This document shows, piece by piece, positions 13,901 to 29,000 of a stretch of DNA of 64,000 nt. This DNA is from Bemisia tabaci. Lineage: Eukaryota; Arthropoda; Insecta; Hemiptera; Aleyrodidae. Where the stretch lies: NCBI RefSeq assembly GCF_918797505.1, contig NC_092795.1, positions 5,365,434 to 5,429,433 of the forward strand. The letters run 5' to 3'. A model generated the notes under the pieces. It saw only the letters and a list, made by a program, of their open reading frames with translations. It had not been told where the DNA came from and did no database searches. The position numbers and the translations under genes are program-made. Positions within the stretch are counted from its first letter, which is position 1, and the number at the start of each line of letters is the position of its first letter.

Positions 13901-14791
13901 TCTGAGTGCGTAACCAACGGAATAGCTTTTGAATTTTATGTTATAGTATTCACTTGGAGTTTATTTCTGAATGTTGCTTCATTTTTTTCTCGGGGGTTAG
14001 CGATTGCAAACGAAATATGATTTGCCAGACAATGAGCCAACAAAGCACACTCTGAAAGAGTTGCAGACGATCCTCGATACTGCGGACAGAACAAGATCGA
14101 AAAGCCCGGTAGGTAAGCTCTACCATTCATTCATCATTGTCCTAACTCCTTGTAAGAAAAATCATCTGCAAAGAAAGGTACTTTTGAAATATGCCAGGAG
14201 AATTTTCAGAATTTTTTAGGAAAAATTACTTAGTTTGAGGCTGGTTTTTAATTTTTGGCGAAAATCAGGAATGTTCAAACACTACTTTCACAGGATTCTT
14301 CCTGAAAATTCTTTATTTTTTCTCATTTCAACACTAAATTTTCTATGATTTGGGACTGATCTGGGTTCATTTTCTCTCTCTTATTCTTTTAATTTATCTA
14401 AAGGTATACTGCCATATGCTAGGGAAATACGCCGTGAGAAAATTCGAGAGTCGCCAAATTCCCTCCGGTGAAACGTTCATTTTTGAGGAGTTTTGAATAT
14501 TTTCTCTTGAAATTTTTAGATAATCTAGATCTGATCGAGAATAAAAGTCACTGAAAAATTCGAAGAAATATATTGTTACTAGGGGGCCCTGCCCCCTGAC
14601 CGCTACGCGGCCCAACCCCCGGGAGAGCGCCTCGCGCCCTCAGGCCCGCTTCGCGGGCTCTACACGCCTATGTATAGGCAAACATGTTCTTCCATTTTAA
14701 TACACCATTTTGTGTTCGAGCTGCATCGATTTCAAAATTTTTGACGTAACACGATGAATTGTTGTAATATTTGTAATGTAATATTTTTAAA

Positions 14792-14853
<62 letters not shown>

Positions 14854-17800
14854 TTCGACCGTTAAGAGTTAATAATATTTGGTCCGACCCGACGCGACGC
14901 AGTGCTTGCCTTCTCACTTTGTATCTGCTGTAAATATTAATTGAAATTCAGCAGTCAAGTAAATTGACCAATGCCGTAAATCGAAGCCGGAAGAACGCAG
15001 GAAAAATTGAGTTAAACCTTATACCTTGGACCTTGAACCTTGAACCCTGAGCGATGCACGGTTCCTCAACTCTTCGAATGAGGAGCCCTTCACGAGCTTT
15101 TCCATTGTTTTATTGTTAATTCGAGTCACTCAGGTAGAATCCCACACCTTGACGTTTCCAGCGGAAATGACATATCTCTCACGCTATTAACATTGGACTT
15201 AAGTGACATGAGCTTTAAAAGCTCTACAACATTAAAAGTTCGGGGTTTCATAATTTTTTGCACATCTACATCTACTACATATGACATACATGTAAAGATC
15301 ATCCTTATCGGTCCGGCACTTCGTCAGAAATAGTGCTTCCAAGATTTTGCTTGTAGTTGTATAATATAGATTTTTCCCTGAAAATTCAAATTTTATCGAA
15401 GGAAATGTGGCAACGTCTGAAGGCTTATGCGGCGTTCTTCCTTAGCACGGAAGTATAATATTCGGTTTGAGAGCGAGGAAACTTAGTTGGAATTGTCAAT
15501 TCTACTAGCAGTAAGGAAATGTAGGTGAGAATTAATATGAATCAATTTCCCAAGATCAATGATACTGTTTCGAATGCTAACGCAGAATTTCAGCATAAAC
15601 TGTTGACACTCCAGTATTTTTAAACAGTATGAGGTTGCACCAGACTTTTTGTAAAACAACTTAACTGATTAATATCTAACTTTGAAGAAAAAGCCTAATG
15701 AATGACAACTTTTGTTAGGGAATTTGCTTTAAGGAACAAACACTGACATTTTAAAAACCTGTATGAAACCGTATGCCCATGGTAATTTTGCAGATCAATT
15801 TGACACGATATTTTACGGAAATGTTCGAAGACGTTGAGAAAGTTACATTGCATCTCACAGATGATACTCCAATCATGGTTACCAGTCTTGATTATTTGCT
15901 GCAAGTATCCAACTTGACGAAAACAGTTAGCCCTAGAAGGCTAGGTAAGATTTTGCGTCGTATCTTGCAATGATATAGACAGACTTTGTAAGACATTCAG
16001 TATGAGCTTGGTTATCCCGGTAGGTCTGCGGGCTGATTATTGAAATTAATAGACAAAGCTATAGACAAAGGAGACATATGGAGCTATCCCATTGGTTGAA
16101 ATGGAATCTTCCTAGAGACTGAGGGAGAAAATGATGGACCAAGTATCGGGTCTCTCGTGGGTTGTCCTTAGTTAGTCTATTACCTATCTCATTAGTCCAT
16201 TGCAACTACTTGCTGCCACCAATAGGATCCATCCATATCTCTTTTGTCTGATTTGTCTATAGCTGTGTCTATCAATTTCAATAATCGGCTCGCAGGCTCA
16301 GTTTTCAATTATGGGAGTATTGCTTATTTCTAAATTTTTTCAATGTCCTAACACGGTTAAAACCACAATGAACCTGATAAAAATAAATATGATGACTGAC
16401 AACATCTATTTCGATGGCCGTATTACGAAACCACTTATCACTATTCCGCTGTTTAAAATTTCCGTTCCAATTTTATTTTTCAAACAAACGCAAGGCAACT
16501 TTATAACTTGAAATTTAAACAGAATACTCTGGTAACAGAGTCGAAATCAAGGACTTTTCAAAAGATTACGTTGACCAGTATTTCTAAGAAAAAATTAAGT
16601 GTGACAGGGATTCTGCAACGTCGCAAACGGAGATACGTGATTTCATGCTTTGGCCATCGATTTATTTTTGCAGCTAGAGCCTACGATTTCTAAAAATATC
16701 CGAAGATTTTATGTTTTAAAATTTTTAGGCGTTATTTACCTACCCATTTATTAGTTTGCTCTGAAATATAATCTTTCGTTATACTATTTTTGTATTACTA
16801 CTATTTATATATAATTTTACAGCTATGATGTTCTGGTGGAGAATTGTAAAAAGTTTGGCTCCGCTTTCAACTAGAGCGATGCGAGATATGGCTCACGACT
16901 TTCAGGACGCGCTGTATGGTTTTGAATATGACGTCAAATCCAGGTAAAAATTTAAAAAAAATGTATAGCTTTTTAAATTTTCAGCTCAAAAACGCTTATC
17001 TGATAAAAACCGATCTGAGGTTTTAATCAATCATGTTCATGGCTTGAATTTGACAGAGGAATGTGAAAATGACTCCCTCTAACTATTCAAAACTCACCTT
17101 ATCTAAATGACCGATCAATTTCTTCACAAAAAAATTGCCTTGTGGATTCAAGGTAATTTTTTCCGCTTTAAAGGATCGTAATGCATGTATAAAACCACCA
17201 GAAGACGCGTTGAAACTGCAAATACAAAACACACTAGGGGCGATTGTGTAAGAAGGTGTTTTGATAAATTACCCCATCTCCTTGAGGGAGGGGAAGGGAG
17301 TCTGGACTAACGTGACTGATGGGGGAGGGGGTATGTCCAACACTACATAACGATACGCAAAAATCTGCTCTGAGCACCGATTTTTGGAGAATTTTAAAAG
17401 TTTTGGAAAATTTATCGTCAAATATGCCGATTTTGTTTTTGTAAAAAGAGGAACCGAAGAAAACTTGATGTACCTAACTGTTCAGAGTGGTGTAGAAATA
17501 CGTGACGGGTGTACGTAACAAGGAGAGAAGGGGGGTTTAGAATGCTGAGTTTAAGCGTGACGTAATTTAGCACGGCTCAAAGGACGCTAATTTCTAAAAA
17601 AAATTATCTCCGCACTTCTTTTACTCTAAGTTAGAGGAATGATATTCTTGAATTTGATCCTACACCGTATCTTTATTTCAGCTAATGCTGGTTATGATTG
17701 CAGAGCTCTTCTGTGCACTCAGACTGTCCTCGCAGCCTTCTCGTTTCCGGTAGCTCATAAAATCATGGATCGAAGTTACTTGGAGAGGATCAAACCCGGG

Positions 17801-19995
17801 GTAAGTGTTAATGTTCAATGATAAACTGTAAGTCCTCATATCTAACTTTCAACTTTTAGGCATAATTATGAGGTTTCTTACTTGTCCTCTTTCTCACTTT
17901 GATCAATGCGATTATTATATCAATGCATGCATTATTTTTGACGTTAAGAGTTTTGTATTTAGCAATAAACCCTTCAAATTTCTCAAGAAGATGAAATTTC
18001 ATTAAGAAATTTCATTAAAAGATGTCGAAAAATTTGAAAAGAAGCCTGACCTCATTTAGGGATTACGAACAAAACAACTTAGCCCTGAGCCCTAACACTT
18101 TAGGTAAAATAGCGCCAACTACAGGCTGTAGGACTACAACCCTAAAGCTGTAGGGCTGGACCTTAAAGCTGCAAGGCTCAGCAATACTGCCTGTAGTTGA
18201 CGCTATTTTACCGACAGGGTTAGAACTCAGCGCTAAGTGGTTTTTTTTCCGTGACGGTCTGTAAGTTCTGCACAACCGTCATGGGTTTTCATCTGTGTTC
18301 TTTGCAGTATAATTAGTAATTGTTGCTTTGTTTCTCTCTTCCTTTTTCCGAAAGTCTACATTTTATTCTGATATTAAAGGTAACGGAAATGTTCGAGAAC
18401 CTACGGCGTGCCTTCAAGCAGAACATCGCGTCGTACAAGTGGCTTCATGACGCTGATAAGCAGGCCATGACAGAGAAACTCGACGCCGTCAAGTTTAATG
18501 TCGGACTTCCTGATTTGACTTTTGACCGTGAAGTTCTTGATGAGTATTATAGTGACGTAAGAATTGACAAATTTTGCAGATTGTATTTGATTGTCCCGCA
18601 TTTTTTCATCTCTCCAGTGCTTAATAATTTCCGTTCACCATGAGAACCATGTTGAGTAATGTTCAAAGAAATTTGCTGATAATTTTTTAAACCTGCAACA
18701 AGAGACGATTTATAAATTTTTTTAGATGGAAAGAGAGATGATTTCGTATTTCTCTCACGAAAGAACGTGACACCATTTCCATGTTGCGCAAACCAGGACT
18801 TTAACCAGGATAATATTGGGAATTTCTAGTTGATAATCTCATTGATTTCCCCCTGGTCTCATGCAAAAATTACACAAATATTCAACGAAAATTGCGCAGG
18901 TACATTCTTGTAAAAAATCGAATTGTTTGGGTCTATTTGGAAACCCTGGAATTAAGTTACGTTCTTTCGTTCGGAGAACGACAATTTGTCCCATTACGTT
19001 ATTGAGTTTTATTAATATGATTTTGGGGAAGTGGCCTCCTTTTTAGGCCCTGAGGCCACCATCAAATGACACGTTGATATTCTTTATTACACTCTAACTA
19101 TATTAGAAAAACCTCTGGAAGAAACCTTTGTTTGTGGTAACGATTTCCCGATATATACTGAAAACAGTCGCATCTTATCCATCAAATGACCGATGAAACG
19201 TAAAATAATTGAAGGCTGCAGTTTTCGCCGACAAAATAGTATTTGGTTCCAAGACGCGGAGTTGTTTCATGACATCACCATGCAAAAATGCATTCAAATT
19301 AAACTAAAGGAAGTCTGTGTTTGAATGCAAAAATCGAAACATTTCCTGCTCATCATACCCGGAAATGCACATTTTTTCATGTTCAGTCAAGTTTTTTTAT
19401 AATACAGCTTACCAGAAAAAAAATATTACATATTTAATGCGCAAAAATTATTTTTCAGATTTACGTTTGTGAAGAGCATTATGCACAAGTTTTGGTCAAC
19501 TACTCGAGTTACATTGTCATGACGACACTAGCTTCATTTAACCAGACGTTTGACTCTGAAGAAGAAGCTGACACCGAATGGTATTACGCTACTAAACTGA
19601 GTTAAAACCGCATAACTTTTAGAAAAAACGGTGTGCTAAGGAAAAACACCGTATGAGCATTTGAGAAGTGACAAAGTTCCTCCGACAGAATGTGAACTTT
19701 TGAGGAGAGCCATGAATATTTTCTATCGAAATTTTCAGATGATTCAGATTTGATTAAGGATAAATTTTCTTAATCACTGGTGGATAAATCTTCGCAGATT
19801 TCCATGAAATCTAGTGTTGCTTCAAAGGAAAGTAGGCAACATCTGAAGGCTTACACGGCGTTCTTCCTTCAGCATGGCAGTATATGTGCTTTAGTGGTGA
19901 TGTTACCCCGAGAATTCTCAATTATATTGAATTGAATCCAAATAATTACGTGGACATAATATCTATCAATGCTACCAATCAGAGTAACAGTTTAA

Positions 19996-20040
<45 letters not shown>

Positions 20041-23000
20041 ATACCATTTAAGTCATTCAAAATACCGTAGAAACCATATTGATGCGATAACAATTGATCT
20101 GATACACAGTGGTCTTGAAGCAAAAAAGAAAAAGGGTGCCTGTCGTTCTAATTATGTTGTTCAATTTCGTATGATACTGTGCAACACCTCTGTTGCGAAA
20201 TAGTTGCTTGAAGCGTCGGGCCGCGGCCCGCCGGGCGCGGGCGACCAGCGCATCGGCGCCTACAAACCTAACAGGGATACTTCACGCATTGCGCAATGCG
20301 TGAAGTATCCCTGTTAGGTTTGAAGGCGCCAGTGCGCGTGTCGCGCTTGCAGCACGTCGCTCCGCTCTGTGTTTGGCTCTAATATGTAAACTCGCGGAGT
20401 CAGCGTTTTTCAACTCAGGATTTTAAAATGTTTGCACACTCATTAATATGGATTATTCTCATTAATATGGATGAAAAAAAAAAATATGTTTTAAAGGAAA
20501 ATATACTGTGTGTTTAGTAAATATTAAGGTGGCTCCGTGTCAAATTGAGGGTTATACAAAATCGGCGATTTTGCCCCCAAACGATTTTGCCCGAAGTTGG
20601 ATATGTTGTTCCCTATCACAAGACACGCCTTTTCCCGGCGTTGGCAAGTTCACCCGAAATTTTTCCCGCGCACTACAGCGTTGACAAGTTGAAAACAGGC
20701 AAATGCCGTAAGTGGTATTAAAATTGAACCATGAAGTTGCGGTTTTAACGAAAATTCTTTAAAAACTGCGCACTTTTAGGAAATGACCATCTAATTTTGC
20801 CGTGAGCAGAAAGAATTTGACTCAGCTTGTAGAAAGTTTAACGAGATTTAACTGTGGAAGTAACCAATTTTGTCGTCTGATCAACTTCTGGCAAGTCACT
20901 GGACATAATCCGCGAAAAAGGCCGATTTTAAGCCATTTTTGCAAAATTTGGCAACTTCTTGGCAACAATTTTTTCATGAAATGGTCAAATTCGGATTCAG
21001 CGCCAAAAATTATATGGGAAACCATGGAATTAATGCTACCCGGTGTTTTTGGAGGCGAAAATTTCTATCTGCCCGGACTCAAAAAGCGTCGTCGCTCCTT
21101 AAAGCTGTTTACAAAAATGATGATATCTCGCGAACCAAAAGTTTCCCTGCAGGCTATAATATATCGATGGATGTGGAATCAAATGAACTATCGATTAGAC
21201 TACTTTTCATTAAAATTTGAAGATAGATTTTAGGGGTATTTGCGGATTTGTAAAATTTGTCGAATTTAACAATAGAAAAATTGACGATAATGCATGTTAA
21301 AATTAATGCGACATTAAAAAGATGGTCATTTCCTGAAAGTGCGCAGTTTTTCTGATCGCGGAAAATCCATTGCGCAATGCGTGAAGTATCTCTGTTAGGT
21401 TTGTAGGCGCCGATGCGCTGGTCGCCCGCGCCCGGCGGGCCGCGGCGCGGCGCTTCAAGCAACTATTTCGCAACAGAGGTGTTGCACAGTATTATACGAA
21501 ATTGAAGGCTCCAACACAATTAGTACGACAGGTATCCTTTAAGAGTACGGAGTTTTTCTAAAAAAAAATAAATCAAGATACGATGGCACAAAAAGAGAGC
21601 GGTAATCCAAAAACTCACTAAGTTCTAGCATCTGTATTGAGGTTTTGCATAATTTTTTAATTGAATTAGAGAAAAAGGGACTTGATTTAGACAGAAACAT
21701 TTTTAAGTTTGCCATTAGAAGATTCCTTCTCTTCATCAGAGGAAAAGCCACCGGTCATCTGAATTTCTGCCATCAGAAGATTCAACATGTTCGTAGCAAC
21801 AATTGCTGTAGGCGCAGCTGAAGGCGCATTGCTCAATTAAGAAAAGAGTATGATAGAAAGTCCGCATGTAACGAGAGGGCATGTATTCGATCGGCATGAA
21901 TCGAACGAAATATTATGAAACGTGAACCGATCAACAACGATTCAATGGACAAATAATGCGGATCAAAATCAGTAGAAAACTTGCATTCACTATGAAAATT
22001 TCAAATTGCAATATCTCGAACTTAGGATCAGCCAAGATTTTGATTTTTCGCGATATTAAGTCCACACGTACCATAGACTTACCTCCTGTAAACCGTTTTT
22101 TAGTACATTTTTTTCTTGCTTCAAGACCACTGTGGATGACTCACAAATATTTTATACCCTCTGCTCAAAAATATGAATTTGCCGGTACATCATCTCAGAA
22201 TGGACATATTTGTTGATTTATTCAAAAGAAAAAGAGAGAAGAATTTTACTGGTGAGGTGATACTAATTGCGCGCAAGCTGTTGTCACAATTGTCAGACCA
22301 GATTTCCAGAGGGATGTCAGCTGGTTTTCAAAAATATCCTAGTTTGGCTTTTCTTCTTAATTTTTGTGGTTCATCGCAGAGACTATTTCAATATCCGGAA
22401 CTCACTTCGAGTTTTACTTGTTCCAAAATTAAGCGCCTAATAGTATTTTCAGAGTTTTTTCACTGGTATATTTAAGTGTACCTATGAAACTATCATATTA
22501 ATGATTTCTTTTTGAGCACATCTACATGGTAATACTCCTCTCCTAATTAATGAAAGAATTTTGGTTTCATGGTTCGCAGGCAACACTATACAAATTATTC
22601 TGAAAATAATTTGATGCTATAATAATACTGACCTGCGTTTATAAAATTTTCAGGGGCTCCTTGAATTTATTTACATCAAACGCATTCTATTTTCCTGAGA
22701 AAAATTCTATGGGTAAGTTCATTTTCAGCCACACTAAACCTTAATTTCAGCCAAGAATGGAGAGATTAAAACCATGAATTTTGACTTAACTGACACTTAG
22801 AAAAATCGGACGTATTTCTATCAAACGGAACTATGTGCATTGAGACGTGAGCCCTATGACCCATAAGAGCATATGCATAACAGGGCTCACGTCATAATGC
22901 ACATAGTTCTGTTTGACAGAAATACGTCTAATTAAGGTTGAAAGCGGATAAAAAAAAAGTACGGAATGATGTGCAATTTAAATCTGTGTCAAACATGTTT

Positions 23001-26000
23001 CCGTCAACTCATTGTTCGCTCTCATAATGGTAAATTTGCCCATATTAAAAATGTAAGGGACAAAATAACTCATTTTACACTTTTTCCGTTATTCTGTGGA
23101 TAGAACCACAGCAAGATAGAAGTTATCCATGTAATTTTTCTCCAAGCATTTATTGTGTTCTTTTGATTCTTTTGATCGAAAGTATAGACAATAGTTGCCT
23201 TCCAAAGAAGTCTTCTCGCCGTGATAATTGCAATGCATACTTGTATTTGCACTATTTTTAAGATTAAAACGGATGAGACCATATGCAATGATATACTATA
23301 GTATTAGTATACTCGCAAGTAACACCTATTCATGTCTACCAAATACATTCGAATATCATTGAATATTTTGCTGCCTCTATTTAGTCCTTGTCTTCACGGG
23401 CCGTTTCCCGGAGTTTGTCCCGGGAAAAATATTCCACTTACAAAGTCGGGAAAAATATTGAGTTGATCAATATTTTTCCGAGTACCAAATATGGTCCTTC
23501 TACCCCTAAGACCAACTAAGTGAAGAAAAAGAAGTGAAAGCGAACTATGCGATATTTTGTCGGTTACTTCATTGTTCTTGCTTGTTCAGTTAAAATAATA
23601 TGTCTAATTGTCAATCGTGTTCGGTTATTATTTTGATCCCGGTTAAATACTCGATTTTGACTAATTTATCTTCCCACGCAAACTTGTCGTAGGATCGTAT
23701 GAGCCCCGTCCCGTGGAGATAGTAAGTGGGAAAAATCCTAGAAGTTTCATTCCTGCGATTCCAACTCGGGACAAATCCCATGAAAACGTCCCGTGGAGAC
23801 AAGGCTTAAGAGTGCGTACAATATTATGTAGATTTTATCCAGACAGCAAGACTATACTGATTCATTGAAATTTTTTGATAAATTATTCTGGACCATTTCT
23901 AGAACTTGCTAGGGCATTTTTTCTCATTTTTGCTTCGAGATTTTAAATGAGCTAATTTAAATACATATTATATATCCTGTATGAGCATAGGAAAACAAGA
24001 CTTTAATAGCCGAAGATGCTGAATGTCTTTAAATAAATTAACTAACTAACTAACCTACTTTCTTAATATACGTGTTCTTTATATATCAAGTATTTACTCA
24101 AAAAATATCTAATGAATTTCTGTCCTCTAGTCATTCTAATGCCACAACTGGAACATCCTTTCTACGATCTTGGTTTAGAGTAAGTATGAGCTCTCACGTC
24201 CAATGTTTTTTCATATTCACAGAGTTTATTAAAACTTTCACTTCAAATAAACAGGAAGAGCAAGCATGTCGTGGTTTTTGGATTCTTGATTAAATATAAT
24301 TTTCCAAAAATTTAAAAGCCAGTTTTGGATTTCTGAAAGTGCTCATGACGCGTCTGGTAAATGCAACCAGATGCATCCGTGGCGACGGCGAGGCGTAAAT
24401 GTTCGACTATCGATACTTCTCCATTTGAAGCTATGGTACAGAGAATCGATTATTAAGATATTCGTTTCAAATACCGCCTATTTATCGATCCTTATACATA
24501 AGTATAAATGGCAGATCCTTCGATATATCACAAAGCTCGCCACGCCACTGAGATTCATGATAAAACAAACAAGAATCCGATTCTGGTAAGTAGATTTCCT
24601 GAAGAAAATAAACCATTACGATATTTTCGCTATCTCATATCAAAATTGCGCAAGGTCGCAAAAAATCTTCGAAAAGATTATTATTTCCGTTCCCAGGTTC
24701 AATTTTTTTGTAATTTAAAATAAAGTCAAGGCGTTTAAATAAATAATTATCTATAATCATACCAGCAGACTTTTAAAGCTCAAAATCATAATCCTCTTAT
24801 TTCGATTCATTAATTTTCAGATCTGAAGTTTTTACTTATCCTAGCTTCCAGTAGTATCACCATTTCACTTAATTCTTTTTTGAGGCGGGAGGACAAAAGT
24901 TGTTACAAGGGGGAAAATATTATATAGGGAGGCATGCTAAAATGGATTGCATTTTGCAAAAAGGAACCACTAGCATTGCAATGTTGCTAAGATTGTGCAA
25001 CTTCTTTTGTCTTGGAGGAAAAACCCGACTATCCATTATAGTTTCTATTTTACTCGCTAAAAACTGTAAATTTTAGACAAAAATTACCATCTAAATTTCA
25101 TAGTTTTTCACGATTTCCGCAATTTTATTGCAAAAGATGAAGTTGCACAATCTTAGCATCATTGCAATGCTAGTGGTTCCTTTTTGCAAAATGCAATCCA
25201 AATGGTCCTCGGGAAATATCTTGAAACTGAACAACATGAAAAAAACTGAAAAAAATTCAAATCTCCAATATGCTTCTTTTGTTCCCCTTAATTAGCACAC
25301 CTGACTCTTACAAGTCATTAAGTGGGTGCGCATTAATTTAAAAACGGATATGACTAAACGATTCTATTGCTATCAGACGAGTGGACATAATTTTGAACGG
25401 ATGAATAAATTTATTCGCAGCGGCCGTTCAAGTATTACTTGACGCTCTTTTTCCGATTTTTCTAACCCCCCCCCCCCCCCCATTGTAACGCATCCGTACC
25501 GAAGCCCTACACTTTCTTTTCGAATAACGTAACGCTGGAATGACCCCCCCCCCCCCAATTTTTAGAAGATGCCGAAAAGATCCATCGGGGAAGAGCGGGA
25601 TTCTCAATTTTTTGCACGTTCTTTCAAATTTTTTTTTTAATTGTTCGGATTTGGTACGTAACGCTGGGCTTGATCCTTCTCCACCCTTTTTACGCACCAT
25701 AACGCTGGCTCGAACCCCCTTCCCTCCTAAGTGCATTACGTAATACTTGAACGTCTCCTATAACCATAAAAAATATTTTTTTCAGAGCTCTGAACTACGG
25801 TGCTCTCGGCTCTCTAATTGGACATGAGCTGAGCCATGCTTTTGATAACAGTGGTAAGTAAAAGTATCGCGACACTCAGGATGTTTCTCTTCCTCTCTTC
25901 CTACCTGTCTGATAAGGTTATTAAATTCTCTTTTCATAAAAAATGTGCAAAGTTTAAGGACATTTTCGTCACCAAAATATTCTATTAGGGTATGAGCCCT

Positions 26001-29000
26001 ATTATCCATATTACCTATTGCTTTCCTGGGCTCTCGTGAAAATTGAGATACGCCCTTACGTCAGAGGAGTGACTAACAGTCACATTCTGCCGGGCTAAGG
26101 AAGAACGCCGTATGAACATTTAGGAGTTGCCAAATTCCTCATAGTAACACATGTATTTTTGACGACATTCTTGCATTTTTTCCCCTGAAATTTTCAAACA
26201 ATTTAGATTAAATTGCTTACGAAATTGTCTGAAAATTTCAGCATAAAATATTCACAATTTGCCCAGTAAATTTGGTTTTTATCGGAGGAAACTTGGCAAC
26301 GTCTGGAGGATCATGCGGCGTTCTGCCTAAGTACGGCAGCATTGAAATGTGATTTTACGTCCCACGTTGGTAAAAAAAAATAGATTAAAATAAACAGATA
26401 GCAGGTTCACAGTTTGGTGAAATCTGTCTAGTCAGAGACTAAAATTTCGATTTTTTAGATCCAAATTGAAAACAAATTGCTGCCCTGAAATATGTACTTT
26501 CGTGAACTTACGCTCTTTTCCTGCAGGCAGTTGAAAACTGATTTATCTGCATTTTTTTCTAGAATTACAATTTTGACTTGACAAAATGTCATCCTTTAGA
26601 TCATCGCAACTATCCAATCCAGCCTGAATTGGACGTATTTCTATCAAACGGAACTAGGTGCATTAAGACATGAGCCCTGAGACCCATAAGAATATGTGCA
26701 TAACAGGGCTCACGTCATAATGCACTTAGTTCCGTTTGATAGAAATACGTCCAATTTATGATAAATTACTAGGATAAGAGTTTCAAATAGGTAGTTGACA
26801 AAACAGCATACACGGAAGCATGCATTTTTTATTACTTTCTGTTCTCCTCTTCAAATATAGGAGCTCCAATCGAGCCCAGCTCCTCGCTTTAATTGACCGT
26901 TATTACACCGACAGGTCACACAATATTCCCGCTTTTCATTGTCATACTTCATGTCTACTAGTTTTTCAACCCAGTCGGTCAATCGTTCAAGTAGGCCATC
27001 ATTCCTTTTGAAGTGTTTCCATGCTTTCACTGATCCGTGAAGATGCCTGTTACTAAATAATTTAGCGTAATTTTACTGATAAAATTGCGCGAAATTCTTA
27101 TTTTCAGGGCGAACATACGATAAAATCGGCAACAAAGTAGTCAAGTGGATGAACTCCTCTGTGGTTAACTATGTCAACAAAACGGAATGTTTTGTTGATC
27201 AGTACAGTGCGGTTTATATACCCGAAGTTGATCGCCACGTAAGTTCATTTTTCGGTCTGAAGCATATTGTGACGTGGTAAAAATAAAACAAAAAAACTTA
27301 CCATCCCTATTTCTAGTTTTTAGTGTCAGAAAAACTAAAACATTCGGGTATTCCACTGATTAAGTGATTACTATGTTTACAATGGGCCTGTTGCATGCAA
27401 GAGATACAGCCGCGCGAATAGACTTTGTAGAGGTTAAATGACACGAAAATTACGATGGTCACATTAAAAAAGTCTGAAATACACTTCTTACTGCGCAATT
27501 TGCGTTGTTAAGAACGCGCTTTTTCAAATTTCCCGCGTCTGGGGGCAGTTTTCTAATCACCGGAAACGAGCAAACGGCGGGCTCGGTGATTTCCGGAAGA
27601 TGCCGAGTCGTTGTTGTTGTTGTTATTTTTTCCTTCAGTTTGTTTACAAACCCAACGTGATCTCTTATAGTGGTCCATATACGCTTTATGCGGTAACCAA
27701 ATCGATCAACTTTTAAATGTCCAACGCAATCCTTCTACATTTCATTTCACGATATCACGAGCTCCGATTTTTAGGTTATGTTGTCAGTTTTAGTTGACCG
27801 GAAATAGCCGCGAGTTGCCGTTAGAAAACTGCCCCCAGACGCGGGAAATTTGAAGAAGCGCGTTCCTAACAACGTAAATTGCGCAGTAAGGAGTGTATTT
27901 CAGACTTTTTTAATGTGACCATCGTAATTTTCGTGTCATTTAACCTCCAAAAAGTCTATTCGCACGGCTGTATCTCTTGCATGCAACAGGCCCATTCTTA
28001 TGAAGTGCCCACATTTTGAAATTCTTAAACTTCTGATGCGGTCGGAACGATTAAGTGGAGCGATAGAAAATTTGTAATTGGTATGAAGGATGCTTAGTTT
28101 TGAAAAAGGATGAGTTTAAATTTCATTTTGTTATCATTGCATTCACTGGAGAAAGAAACAACTTACAACGCGAACATTACAAGTTGAGATGATGATTGGC
28201 CAGCTTTCCTTGGCTTATCGGAATGTCCTACTTTTCCATTCAAAGCTGTTCTGCGGAAAATAATTTTTCCAACTTTTTCAATTTTTATTCGCAGATGAAA
28301 TAGATGCATAATCTTTTGCCAGTAGGGGTGGATTATCTAAAAAGAAGACGAAAATCAAAACGAGTTTTAACTTTTGTTTCAGGTGGATGGACGGAAGACC
28401 TTAAATGAAAATATCGCCGATAATTCTGGGCTGAGATTGGCTCTAACAGCGTATCGTATGTGGGTCCAGGATCATGGGAAAGAAAAATTGCTCCCGGGTT
28501 TGGAAGGACTTAGCCATGAGCAACTCTTTTACTTGAGTTTTGCCGGGGTAATGCAAATCTAACTCAATGGTAGAGTAGAAATTAAAAATCTGGTAAGCGC
28601 TATCAGGTGCTGTGCTATGATTGTGCATACTGTTCCTCACAGAGAAATATCCTAAATGTCATCTCTTCATGGAATTGTTATGGGGGAATATCCTCTAAAT
28701 TTAGCTATATTTCCGTTGAAAGAATTTGTATTCTAGGGTCACTGGATTCCCGTTAATGAAGAAAATAATATACAAATCTTGGCAACATCTTATAGCGCTA
28801 ACCAGCGTTTGAATTTTCACTTTTCCATTAAAACGATCTACAGGAAAAGATACCGTATGCTCAACAACATTTCAAAATTGAGTAATTTGTGCAAAATTGT
28901 TTGAAAGAATGTTCCGCGATTATTTTGGGACAAAAATTTTCAAAAACATCAAACTACATATGTAATGGAGTAATGATTATTCCAAAAATCCAGTTAAGAG

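Noticed and set aside
14109..14114. Alternative exon 7 donor at 14113 (gtaagc)
   Set aside because: Stronger consensus, but it shifts exon 8 out of the family-like frame.
20802..21233. 143-codon open frame on the plus strand
   Set aside because: It lies wholly inside a nested inverted-repeat element, shows no known domain and overlaps another open frame; likely chance.
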